Shown piece after piece: positions 1 to 10,700 of a DNA stretch of 64,000 nucleotides; the stretch's first letter is position 1, and every line of letters begins with the position of its first letter. The notes beneath the pieces were generated by a model, which saw only the letters and a program-made list of their open reading frames with translations, did not search any database and was not told where the DNA came from. The stretch spans positions 1 to 64,000 of the forward strand of contig LLEY01000237.1 in assembly GCA_001414485.1 (NCBI GenBank), written 5' to 3'. The DNA is from Calycina herbarum. Taxonomy: Eukaryota; Ascomycota; Leotiomycetes; Helotiales; Pezizellaceae. Position numbers and translations under genes: made by a program.

Positions 1-2032
1 AAGACCTTTGGCTCTATAGCTTATTATAAAAATAAGTATACTAGTTTAAAGAAACTAGATGAAAAGGCGAATAAGGCTATACTACTAGGCTTTAATGAAA
101 ACTTATATAAAGTATATGATATTATACTTAAAAAACCTCTATAGGTTAGAGATATATATATAATTGAAAATAAGTTTTTAGATACTAAGTATAACTTAGA
201 TAATAATACATCTGATATAGATACTAACCTCTTAGAGGACTATAACGATACTGATATTAAAAATACTAAGCTCGACGCGCTAGATGTAAATAAGCTAGAC
301 GCGGTGTATATAAAAAATAAACCCGACGAGTTAGACATAAATAATATTAGGAATAATAATCTTAAATATATAGATGATCTAGATGAACTAGCACTAGTAG
401 CTAATATTAATAATAAGCCTACTAGCTATAAAGAAGCTATATCTAATACTAATAGTGTAGAATGGATTAAAGCTATGGAATTAGAAGTAAATGAACTAGA
501 ATCCTAGAAAACTTGGGATCTAGTAGACTTATCTAATAATAGAACCCCTCTAAAGGGAAAATGGGTATATAAAATAAAGATAGACCTTAATAATAATATA
601 ATTAAGTATAAGGTAAGATAGGTAGTTTAAGGCTTTAATTAAATTATAGGTATAGATTACCTAGAGACCTTTTCTACTATATATAGACCTGAGACTTATA
701 GACTAGTATTCCTACTAGCAGTATTAAATAAATAGAGTCTATATTAATATGATATAAAGAACGCCTTTATATATGCTAAAATAGATAAAGATATCTATGT
801 TATATAGCTTATAGGCTTTGAAAGGAATAATACTAGTAAGGTTTGTAAGCTTAATAAAGCCTTATATAGCCTAAAACAGAGCCCTAGACTATAGTATAAA
901 TATCTACTAGATATATATACTAAAATAGGATTTATAGTCCTACCCTTTAATGAAGGTATCTTTATAAATAAGGAAACTAAGGTTATTATTATATGCTATG
1001 TTGATGACCTTATTATAATAGGGCCTAATAAGCTTAATATAGATAAAGTAATATCTAGTATAAGTAAGGTATTAAAATTACAATATCTAGGACTTATAAA
1101 CCAGTTCCTAGATATAGAAATAAAGTATAATATTAATAACTAGGTACTTACTATAAATTAAAATAAATACTTAGCTAATATTAAAGCTAAGTTTAATAAA
1201 ACTAATTGAACTCCTATAACTACTCCTATAGAACTAGGGCTAAAATTAGATAAAAATGAAGACTAGGCTACTAAAGAAGATATTAATTTATACTAATAAT
1301 AAATAGTGTCTCTAATATATCTTAGTACTAAAAGTAAACCTAATATTATCTACGTAGTTAATAGATATGCTAGGTTTATGTCTAATCCTAGTATAGATTA
1401 CTTTAGAGCCTTAGAAAGGATATAGAAATATCTAAATAATAAACCTATACTAGGATTATACTATAGTAATATAGATAATAAACTAGAGACTACTCTAGAT
1501 CTAAAAGCCTTTACCGCCGCTGATTAGAGAGGAGATATAATAAGTCGAAAGAGTACTAGTAGCTACATTACTTTTATAAGAAACTATATTATTAGTTAGA
1601 ATACTACTTTATAAAAGACTATTGCCTTATCTAGATATAAGGCTGAATATATATCTTATAAAGAAGTTATACAAGAGATTATCTATTTAAATAACTTAGT
1701 AGATTATTTTAATAGCTTTATATACTCTAATAATAATACTACTATACCTACTCTATTAATAGATAGCGAATTAGCTTTAAAATTAGCTAATAATCCTAAA
1801 TTTTATAAAAGAAGTAAATAAATAGATATTATATATCACTTTATAAGAGATACTATAACTAGTAACTAAGTAAGGCTTATATATATAGGTATAAAAGAAT
1901 AAATAGCTAATAGCTTTATAAAAGGACTAGATAAAGTAAAGCATAATAAGTTTATTACTACTTTAAATCTTTGTCTAAGTTAATTTATATATAAGCTAAA
2001 TATAGTATAAGTATATATCTATCTTATGAGGG
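1..2032 (+). mobile_element. Ty1/Copia retrotransposon internal region, RIP-degraded, 5'-truncated by window edge
   Basis: One reading frame broken by dozens of TAA/TAG codons still reads as Copia pol. The integrase tail lies at about 1-170. The reverse transcriptase opening, with an EW..AM..E motif, is near 460. The YVDD catalytic box is at 997-1008, and the RNase H segment with a SRYKAEY-like motif is near 1630-1660. The stops sit where CAA/CAG (Gln) or TGG (Trp) would be expected, which is the RIP signature of CpA to TpA and TpG to TpA changes. A purine-rich stretch at about 2026-2034 fits a polypurine tract just before the 3' LTR. No intact protein can be made. The 5' LTR and gag lie outside the window. 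The family assignment is firm; activity is ruled out by sequence. Confidence 0.93.
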
Positions 2033-3593
2033 AATATATAATATATAAATAAATACTATAAATATAAGAGATTAAGTATAAATTAATATCTAAAGAAAAT
2101 ACTTTATTATAAATAATTTATATATTAGTATCTAGTATACTTAGATATATATACTTTAGTATATATAGACCTAAAGGTTAAGCTTAGTTAGAATACTACG
2201 TAACCTCGTAGTTCTAATATATCTAGAGCACTCTAGAGCAACGTGTTAAGTTTTATATATTAATTATATAACGTGTTTCACAAGCGAGCTGGCTATATAA
2301 GCGAGCTGGCCACTTTTCAAACTTTATAATAATTATCAACTTCTAGTTATATTATCTCTACTAAACAACGTCTAAATGTCTCCTAACGAAAACATAATTA
2401 ACTTAGCTATCTAAGCACTCGAAAACGACGCGTCAATTACCTAACGAAGCGCTGCGAAGGCTTATAATGCCCCTCGATCTACTATTTCAAGCCGACGCGC
2501 CGGAATCCAACTAAGACGCGATTGCGAGCCTAATTCGAAGAAACTTACGAAGCTAGAGGAGGAGGCGATAATTAGGTATATATTAAAGCAGGATTCGAGA
2601 GGGTTTTCGCCTATAAAGGATATAGTACGAGATATAGCTAACAACTTGCTAAAGAAGCGCGACAGGCAGCCTGTAGGCAGGAACTAGCCGGACAACTTTA
2701 TTCGGCGTACACCTAAGCTAAAAACTCGATAGAGTCGTTCTTATAATTATCAGCAAGCTTTGACTAAAGATCCGCGGATCATTAGCCTATAGTTTACACT
2801 TATACAGTCATTTAAGGACATACATAGTATTATAGACGAGGATATATACAATTTCGACGAGACCGGTTTTATAATAGGTGTTATATTATCTCAGCTTGTT
2901 ATTAAAAGTTCAGAGATACGCGAGAGACGTAAAAAAGTTTAGCTAGGCAATCGCGAATAGGTTATAGTTATTTAAAGAGTTAATATAACAGGTTAGGTAA
3001 TAGTGTTAATACAGAAAGAAATCACAGATCTTCGCGAGGTAACTAAGCATAAGAGTTATAGAAGGAAATATATTCAGAGTTAAGAGACATTAACAGTAGA
3101 GGAGGTAATTAGTTTAATTACTCCTATAGAAAATAGCGATTAGAAGGGTAGCGGAGAGATAAAAAAGAAGGTTCGGGCAGAGAGGTACTGTAGGCGTTGT
3201 AGTAAAATTGGATACAATTCTCGTACTTGTTAAGTAGAAATAGTAGATACCAAAGATAGTAACGACTCTGAATAATCTTATAGTATCTTATATAATATAA
3301 TAGCTTGTTCTGGTGTTAAGTAATTTGTATTTAAAAATAAGTTGTTCGGAAAAGTGGCCAGCTCGCTTGTGAAACACGTTATACTTCTATATACGTATTC
3401 CGTTTTATAGAAGTAGCGTTTTATAGTATATTCCGTATACGTATATATAAAGAGTCCTTTGTATACTATATATGTATTCTGAATACGTATATATAAAGAG
3501 TCCTTTATATACTATATACGTATTCCGAATACGTATATATAAAAGAGTCCTTTATATATATATATATATAACTAGGTCCTAGGACGTCTATCT

Positions 3594-3635
<42 letters not shown>

Positions 3636-3686
3636 CTCTTGACTTCTGCCTTCTACCTTCTGTCCTCTTACGTAACTATTTTTACA
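2033..3686 (+). repeat. Copia 3' LTR (LTR copy 1), split by a pogo-type insertion
   Basis: This LTR matches the copies at 5679-6149 and 6459-6920. It directly follows the Copia RNase H region, so it is the element's 3' LTR. The two halves (to 2270, and 3380-3686) add up to about 545 bp. It is longer than the other copies mainly through its tandem units and (TA)n tract. It ends in ACA at 3686. The left edge is uncertain by a few bases because RIP has altered the expected TG start. A unit of about 57 bp containing the word AGAGTCCTTT is repeated three times after 3420. A pure (TA)n run occupies about 3599-3631. Confidence 0.85.
2271..3379 (+). mobile_element. pogo/Fot-type DNA transposon, internally deleted and RIP-damaged
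   Basis: The element is flanked by TA dinucleotides (2269-2270 and 3380-3381) with terminal inverted repeats beginning ACGTGTTTCAC. The 5' end carries two 17-bp copies of AAGCGAGCTGGC plus 5 bases; the 3' end carries only one. A plus-strand frame from about 2377 encodes an HTH_psq/CENP-B-type DNA-binding region, then a DDE_1-like YNFDETGF segment near 2848-2871. The frame then jumps almost directly to a C-terminal CCHC-type zinc knuckle near 3187-3231, in which the His codon is now Tyr as RIP would produce. Full-length relatives run about 1.9 kb, as the copy at 57412-59270 does, so most of the catalytic domain is deleted. Numerous stop codons rule out function. Confidence 0.88.
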
Positions 3687-4370
3687 CTTTTAGAGTAGAA
3701 GAGGTAGTTAATATATTAGCGATCTTACTTCGTAGTAGATACTTAAAGTATAACGAAACTTAAATAAACTAAACAAAGGTGACTAAGTCTTAAAGGTTAG
3801 TATATAGGTAAGAAGTATAGATACGCTAGAGTGTTTACTTAGAAGTGAACTCCTTACTTATATTAAAGATATTAAATAAGATAATAAGATTAATAACTAA
3901 AGTTAAGTACGAAGCTGCTATCTAATAGCAGACGTACTAGTCTTATATAAAACCCTTCGTACTATCTAGATCTCTATATAGGCATAGATCTCTAGATCTC
4001 TATAGATCTCTTATAAGATCTAATAGGATCTATTATATAACTTCTAATAGTTATCTAATAGTAAGATCCTAGAATATCTAAATACCTCTATATTACTAAT
4101 TCTCTCTTATATTACCTTCTATTTCCTAGATATTATGTCTTATTCTATTAGAGCACTATATAGACTACTTACTATATATAATATAATTTATAACACTATC
4201 CTCTTCTTAGCCTAGCGTGTCCTTACGCTTAAGTATAAGCTAAGGAACTCGATTAGAGTATTAGTAGTATTCTTTCTTTTTATTATATTCTACTCTATAT
4301 AGAAGAAGAAAGCAGAATAAATACTTCTTATAAAAAGTATTAAAATAGTTTATAATAAAATATTACTATA
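3687..4370. other. AT-rich transposon-derived spacer
   Basis: Very AT-rich DNA between the Copia LTR and the retroelement remnants. It contains runs of AGATCTCTATA-like short repeats at about 3965-4030 and a possible TATA-like box near 3936. It may be a decayed Gypsy LTR, but I see no diagnostic ends. Confidence 0.4.
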
Positions 4371-4374
4371 CTCT

Positions 4375-4800
4375 TACTACGCTTCTTAAAAGTATAGATG
4401 TTTTATTAATTCTTCTTAATCTTCTTAATATTCTAAATATATTTAGTTAAAGCTAAAATATAATAGAACCGACGACGTCTAAGAGAAGAACGTTCCTTAT
4501 ACTAGCGACTAGGCTTCTATTAAAAAATAAGAGGAGAAGCTAGAGAGAGAGGAGGAGGAGGTAATAGTAAGGATTCTATAGTTACAAAAGCAGAAGGCCT
4601 TTTTAAAAGAAAGGTAGTATAAAATATCTTATTAAAAGCTTCGTTTTCTTAATAAACTTAATACTACTAAAGAGGTAGAAAAGAAAGAGAAGGAGAAGAA
4701 AGAAAGAGAGGAAAAAGAGTAGTAAGAGATAGAGGTTACCTATTTAGCAGCCTCGTCTATTCTTATCGATTCCTATTCTAAGATAGGCCTTAACCTAGCC
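4375..4800 (+). pseudogene. Relic of a small Cys-motif/coiled-coil ORF of retroelement type
   Basis: In one plus-strand frame, ignoring RIP-type stops, the sequence has a Cys/Ser-rich start (C..NSSQSSQ..) followed by a highly charged Glu/Lys/Arg coiled coil (EEKLEREEEEV.., KEKEKKEREEKE) and a Leu-rich tail. I recall small fungal retroelement-associated proteins with a Cys-rich head and an EEEE-type coiled coil, and this relic resembles them. It lies on the strand opposite the adjacent Gypsy pol. The match rests on pattern only; it is degraded and cannot be functional. Confidence 0.45.
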
Positions 4801-5678
4801 TGCTTTAAAGCTTTTCTTTTAGACTATAAGATATAGGTAAACCTAGGTTTTACTAGTAGAATTTCTAAAGTTCCTCTAGGTAATAGTTAAGATTACTTTT
4901 TAGTTCCTATATATTCTCTAAGTATAGGTAATCTAACTATTTAATTAAGTACTTAACTTATCTTCTAATAAGTTTATAGTTAAGAATTCTTTTAACTTTA
5001 TACTTAGTATTTAGGTTTACTAGTTGAATGTCTATAAGTAGAGCTAGTAGGGCTCCTAATAGTACTAGTTTAAGTAGGGATATATAGAATACTAGATAGA
5101 TATTTATTATCTATAGTAGTACTAATTTATAATTTAAAGGTTCTCTAACTTATTTGATTTTAAATAGTCTATGTTTCTTATAATCTAATTTGTTACTTAG
5201 TCTTTTTATATTAATATACTTTTATACTAGATAGACTTTATCTCTCTCTTTTAGTATTAGCTCTTAACTACGTTGTTTATTATAGTAGTACACGTTTCTT
5301 TTAGTTATAAACTATAAATCCTTTATAAGTTCTTTATATAACCTCTTAGTTTTTAAGACTTAAATATAAGTAAGCTAGTTGTTAATAATCGTAGATAGTA
5401 GCTCTTAATATACTATTAATTTATACTTAAAGTTAGTATAGAATAGTATAATAAGTGTTATTTCTATTACTAAACTATTATAAGTAAATTATACTAAGAG
5501 TAGTAGTTCTACCTAGTTATCTTACTAATAGTTTATATAATAATAAAGGTATATTTTAACTACCTAATTTATATATTTGTTTCCTTTATTTATTTAAGAG
5601 TAGAAAGCTATAGAAAGCTTTCTCTTTATACTTAATTGTTTTATAAGAGCGATCTAAAATTTAGAGATAAAGAGTTTA
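4780..5678 (-). mobile_element. Ty3/Gypsy pol remnant: integrase C-terminal half and chromodomain
   Basis: Read on the minus strand, the region gives a RIP-scarred version of the Gypsy 3' pol. There is a PQTDRQT-like integrase segment at about 5600. The GPF/PLNYEL-type domain before the chromodomain lies near 5080-5150 and is followed by a chromodomain-like W-x-GY region near 4900-4960. Many stops interrupt it. The frame is continuous with 6150-6458 across the solo LTR at 5679-6149, showing that the LTR inserted into this integrase gene. Confidence 0.88.
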
Positions 5679-6149
5679 TATAATAATATATAAATAAATA
5701 GTATAAATATAAGAGATTAAGTATAATTAATATCTAAAGAAAATACTTTATTATAAATAATTTATATATTAGTATCTAGTATACTTAGACATAAGTGCTT
5801 AAGTGTATATAGACTTAAAAGTTGAGTTTAGTTAGAATATCACGTAACCTCGTAGTTCTGATGTGTCTAGAGCACTCTAGAGCAACGTGTTAAGTTTTAT
5901 ATATTAATTATATATACTTCTATATACGTATTCCGTTTACGGAAGTAGCGTTTTATAGCGTATATTACATACGTATATATAAAGAGTCCTTTATATACTG
6001 TATGTGTATTCTATATATATATGTATAAAGAGTCCTTTGTATACTATATACGTATTCTGAATATGTATATATAAAAGAGTCCTTTATATATATATATAAT
6101 TTATACTCTTGACTTCTGCCTTCTACCCTCTTATATAACTATTTTAACA
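5679..6149 (+). repeat. Solo Copia LTR (copy 2) with 5-bp target duplication
   Basis: This 471-bp sequence matches LTR copies 1 and 3. It is flanked by perfect GTTTA direct repeats (5674-5678 and 6150-6154), the 5-bp target duplication expected of Copia integration. It begins TATAATAATA, probably TG... before RIP, and ends AACA. Gypsy integrase coding sequence lies on both sides, so the element inserted into the Gypsy copy and later collapsed to a solo LTR by LTR-LTR recombination. It carries three copies of the internal unit of about 57 bp. Confidence 0.92.
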
Positions 6150-6458
6150 GTTTATCTCTATTTAAGAGTATTTCTTCTAGTAGTCTATATCTTAAGACTA
6201 CTTCTTTAAGGAATATAAATACTAATTCCTTAGCTATGCTTAACTTTATATATAGTACTAGAATTATATACTTTATAAGTCGTTCTATAATAACTAGGAT
6301 TAAGTTATACTTAACTCCTATTATTAGATCTTTAGATTTTAGTAGTTTAATAATAAAATCCTAAGATATTAATTTCTAAGATATTTATAGTATTAGAGTA
6401 GTATTTATCTATTTATAAAGTGTATAGTAGAAAGCCTTATTCCTAGTATAGGTATTAT
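6150..6458 (-). mobile_element. Ty3/Gypsy integrase core, N-terminal part
   Basis: The minus-strand frame reads as an rve integrase core: a DFI.KLPKSKDL-like opening near 6340, then VIIERLIKY, a KEVVLRYRL segment and NRDKLF at the edge with the solo LTR. Catalytic positions match the family pattern except where RIP changed codons. The upstream part of the Gypsy element (RT, RNase H, gag) is missing; LTR copy 3 begins at 6459. Confidence 0.85.
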
Positions 6459-6920
6459 TATAATAATATATAAATAAATAGTATAAATATAAGAGATTAA
6501 GTATAATTAATATCTAAAGAAAATACTTTATTATAAATAATTTATATATTAGTATCTAGTATACTTAGACATACGTGCTAAAGTGTATATAGACCTAAAA
6601 GTTGAGTTTAGTCAGAATATCACGTGACCTCGTAGTTCTAATGTGTCTAGAGCACTCTAGAGCAACGCGTTAAGTTTTGTATATTAATTACATATACTTC
6701 CGCATACGTATTCCGTTTACGGAAGTGGCGTTTTATAGCGTATTCCGCATACGTATATACAAAAGAGTCCTTTGTACACATGTGTATATAACTAGGTCCT
6801 GGGACGTCTACCCAGGACACACACACACACATACACACACATACACATATACACACACATATACACATAATTTATACCCTTGACTTCTGCCTTCTGCCCT
6901 CTTACGTGACCATTTTAACA
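6459..6920 (+). repeat. Copia LTR (copy 3), lightly mutated, with (CA)n tract
   Basis: This 462-bp LTR starts TATAATAATA and ends AACA. It is the least RIP-damaged of the three copies: many CpA and CpG sites survive, and it keeps a (CA)n microsatellite at 6817-6868 where LTR 1 has (TA)n. It has only one copy of the 57-bp internal unit. The flanks do not match (ATTAT on the left, TGATC on the right), so this is not a simple solo LTR; a rearrangement or deletion at one side is likely. Confidence 0.85.
6817..6868. repeat. (CA)n microsatellite inside LTR copy 3
   Basis: An almost uninterrupted CA/TA dinucleotide run. The homologous position in LTR copy 1 (3599-3631) is pure TA. Confidence 0.95.
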
Positions 6921-7325
6921 TGATCTACTCGACCGGGTGATCTACTCGACCGGGAAATACGTTAGTATATAAAGCCTAGACTTCGTAATTACTAGAGCTC
7001 TTAAGCTTCGAAATAGTAATTTTTTCAGTAGTTATTTTTAAGTTATATACTTTAGTAAGTATATAAATAAAGAATACTATTAGGTTATATTACTACTATA
7101 TAAAATAGTATTTCAGCAAATATAATTAAATAACATAGTCTTAATTTCAACTTAACTTCTATTCTAGATACTCTTAAGATAAGACATCTAAACATAAAAA
7201 CGAACCAGAACATAAGAAATCGAGATATCTCAGGCATATAAAGAAGCTCTACAGCCTATATATTACAAGTCCAAACTTATCCATCTGTAATATTACTCTG
7301 TATTCAAAGTTCCCGCCATATAACC
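6921..7325. other. Boundary between AT-rich transposon block and normal sequence; 17-bp tandem duplication
   Basis: It opens with two perfect tandem copies of TGATCTACTCGACCGGG (6921-6937 and 6938-6954). A TATA-like TATATAAAG follows near 6972 and an AATAAA near 7065. It could be a short LTR or the broken end of a DNA transposon. From about 7150 base composition becomes normal. No gene is supported. Confidence 0.5.
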
Positions 7326-7793
7326 TTGACCAGAATTCACACTCCTTCTTACTCTAGAAAATATCTAACGATGACGAGCATAGAATTTAAATGGAGAAAC
7401 AAACACCTTGTTATCAGTGAAATAAAAAAGAAACAAGTTCGTAGCGATGTTGCTACAAAAGAGATGCCCATAATAAACGATAGCTTCTTGACAAAACGAC
7501 AAGGTTTGAAAGCGGAAGAAGTGGCTCTAGAAAAGGGCACAACTCGCAAACCGGCTCTCGGGTGTTGCATCATCTGCTACTCAGAGCATAAGCCAACTTC
7601 TATTCATGATTCATCGCGACACACATAAGAGAACAAACATCCTAGGAGTATATGCTCTATTATTCATACTATATACCACCGCCCACCATCTACAAACAAT
7701 GATTTCCCCAACCGCAAAAATGCAAAGACTTTTACCACCAAATCACAAAACGCCATTTGTAAACTAACAAATACACCCAAACCGACTGCCCAT
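7326..7793. other. Intergenic, 3' flank of URA2
   Basis: Contains one ATG-initiated plus-strand ORF of 85 codons (from 7371) with no recognisable domain. I do not call it a gene. The rest is presumably URA2 3' UTR and spacer. Confidence 0.5.
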
Positions 7794-10700
7794 CTACGGA
7801 GCCATAACCAAAGCCAAAAGTGCCATGCGACAATACAACCCATATCTCATCTACAACCAAATCATTAGTTCATATTCCCCAAAAATCAAAATCAGAAAAA
7901 GGGGGGGGGGAAGGAAGTCAAAACATACCTGTCTAAAATACGCCGCCCTCTGATCGAAATCCACCTCCTCCCCAATCTCATTATTCCTCGGCAGCGGATG
8001 CATAACAACCATATGCTCCTTCGCAGCACTCAACGTCTTATTACTAACCACAAAGCTATCCTTCAAGCGCTCATACTCGTCGAGATCCGCGAATCTCTCC
8101 TTCTGCACACGGGTGCAGTAAAGAACATCGCTTCTCGCAACAACCTCCGGTGTCAATTCAGTCGTCTCGATGAGAAGTTGTCCAGGCTTAGATTTGATCA
8201 ACTCGAGAATTTCAGCGGGGAGGGAAAGGGCTTTTGGTGAGACGAGTTGGATGCTAACATCGTAGTGTTGGAGGAGTTTGACGAGGGAGTGGACGGTGCG
8301 GCCGTAGCGGAGGTCACCGACGAATGTGATTGTCAGCCCAGTAACAGTTCCTAACTCCTCACGAATGGTGAAGAGATCGAGGAAGGCTTGGGTTGGATGT
8401 TCCTTGCTGCCGTTTCCACCGTTGATGATTGGTACCGGTGAGAACTTGGCTGCGGTATCGGCACTGCTCTCATCTGGGTGTCGGAGAACAATTGCGTCTC
8501 CATAGCATCCAAGAGTGCGGATGGTGTCAGCCAAAGTCTCGCCCTTTTGTGTGCTGGAATGCTGAGTAGCGATTGAGACAGTGCGTCCACCCAATCTTTG
8601 CATAGCAGCATCGAAAGAAGCAGAGGTACGAGTGGATGGCTCGAAGAACATCGCGCAAAGTACTCGCCCTTTGAGAATATTTAGCACACCTTCTCTCTGA
8701 ACACCCAATCGCATCTCTTGTGCGACCGTGAAAAGAAGATGAAGATCTTGTCGATTGAACTGGTTGACAGAAAGAACATGGTGATTCTTGAATGGTGACT
8801 GCCCCAACAACTGCTGAAGGGAAGGAGAGATTGCTGGCTGTGGGTACAGTGCTGGTCCAAGATCGTCAGACATGGAAGAAACTCGTGGGGCTTGGCTAGA
8901 CGCTCCATCGAGGAATTTGGATCGGTTGGCAGGGCGCATAGCTGGTGCACCAAGCATGGAATATCGTCTGGAAGAACTATCTTGCCGAGGGCCGAAAGGA
9001 GGTGACCCAACCAGGGACTTTAGGGGTGGGGATAATGGCGTAGAGAGGTGAGATTCAATCAGATGGGAAGACATGTCTTTGCCATCAGCTCCACTATGGG
9101 TTGGCTCACCATCAAGGCATGCGGTCTTGTCCTGGAAGATGACTCGCTGTACTGAGCCACGCATGACCTTACCGACAAATGGGGACCAGACTGATGATGC
9201 AACGGCAGTGTATGGACGGTCAATCTCAATTTCGACCGATGCACCTACTTGATCGTGGATTTCAAAAATCTCCTTTGGGTTGTCGTGTAGGCGAGCTTTG
9301 ATATCATCCACGGTAAGTCTGCCCTCAGCAACGGCAGAAAAGAGCAGAGGGAGAGTATCAGAAATTCCAACGGCGGCGTTTGGTTCTTTTCCTAATGCTT
9401 TGGCAATAGAGTAAGGCAATGTACCGACAGAGAAAACATCGATGATGCTCATGTTATCCCAAAGTGCTTGTTGGTCGGCTGGAGTTGGCAGGAATTTCGC
9501 TTCAGGGTAGTCCTTTTGGGAAAGGAAGAGAGCATAAACTGAGACATCACAAGTGACCTTCAATCCCTTCTCCTTGGAAAGAGCAATCAACTTGATATCG
9601 TCTTTGGTGGAAACACTGGTTACGTGAACCTTTCTGGTATGCAGACTTGCAAGAAGAAGAATCGATGCAAGATCAGTCATCTTGGCATCAGTGACAATGG
9701 GCTTGAAATCGGGCCATGCCTCGAAGTGAGCGGTCACTGCGGCCACCTTGCTGATATTGTCTGCAAGGTGGTTGAAAGGGATAAAGAGTGATCCGACCTC
9801 ACCAGTGACCTGACTGATTTGATCTGCATTGGCGGATGTAGCAGCAACGGAAAAGTTGTAATCACAGTTTGCGCCATGCTTGCTGTTGTGCTGAGCAGTC
9901 TTCAAAGCTACTGCATCGGTAACAGATCCTTCTAATCCGAGAGGCATTACACGAATCATAGTGAAACCAGCAGCAATGGATGCCTTTGTGACAGTTTGGA
10001 AGTCGTGGCTATTCCTGGTTGCGATTCCGGGAACAAATGCAGCAATGTTGATCAAGCCTGGGAGAACAACAGTTCGGTGACTTGTTTGAGCATCAATACT
10101 GCTAATATCGAGATCATAATGTCTGGCAATGGCCTCGATGAGAATCTTTGCATTCTTGACATTGGTCACTAATGGTGTCTGGTAGTCAACAGCCATTCTT
10201 CGAGTTTGGTATCCTTTACTCATATAGTTTGCTGGTCTTCTGTAACGATTGCTGGAAGGAAGATTGATATACAAATCGATCATGTTGTTTGCAAGATGTT
10301 GTGTGAGGGAGTACTCTGACTTCTGGTCATCCTCATCGGTGCCAAGAATTTCCAGATACTGAACTGGGACTTGATGCTCCTGAAGGAAATCGGCTGTACC
10401 AGCCGTGGCAAAGAGGCGATATCCCATCTTTTGAAGTTTCAAGACAGATGGGAGCATTTCATTCTTGTCCTTGTAAGACCCGATAGACAAGAGGATGTTG
10501 CGATTTGGTAGTTTGAATCCCGTTGAAATGAGTGCCTTGATATAGGCCTCGTATTTGTCGCCACCAAAGCAAGCAACCTCACCAGTGGAAGCCATTTCCA
10601 CACCGAGGACTGGATCAGCACCCGACAAACGAGAGAAACTGAATTGTGGTACTTTGACACCGACACAGTTATCAGGGAGTTGAGTTGGAGGGTATTCAAT

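Noticed and set aside
1..7120. Possible centromere or other satellite DNA
   Set aside because: The AT-richness is explained by RIP on identifiable Copia, Gypsy and pogo sequences.
7371..7628. 85-codon plus-strand ORF beyond the URA2 stop
   Set aside because: No domain, no homology I recognise, lies in the likely 3' UTR; the longer version starts at TTG.
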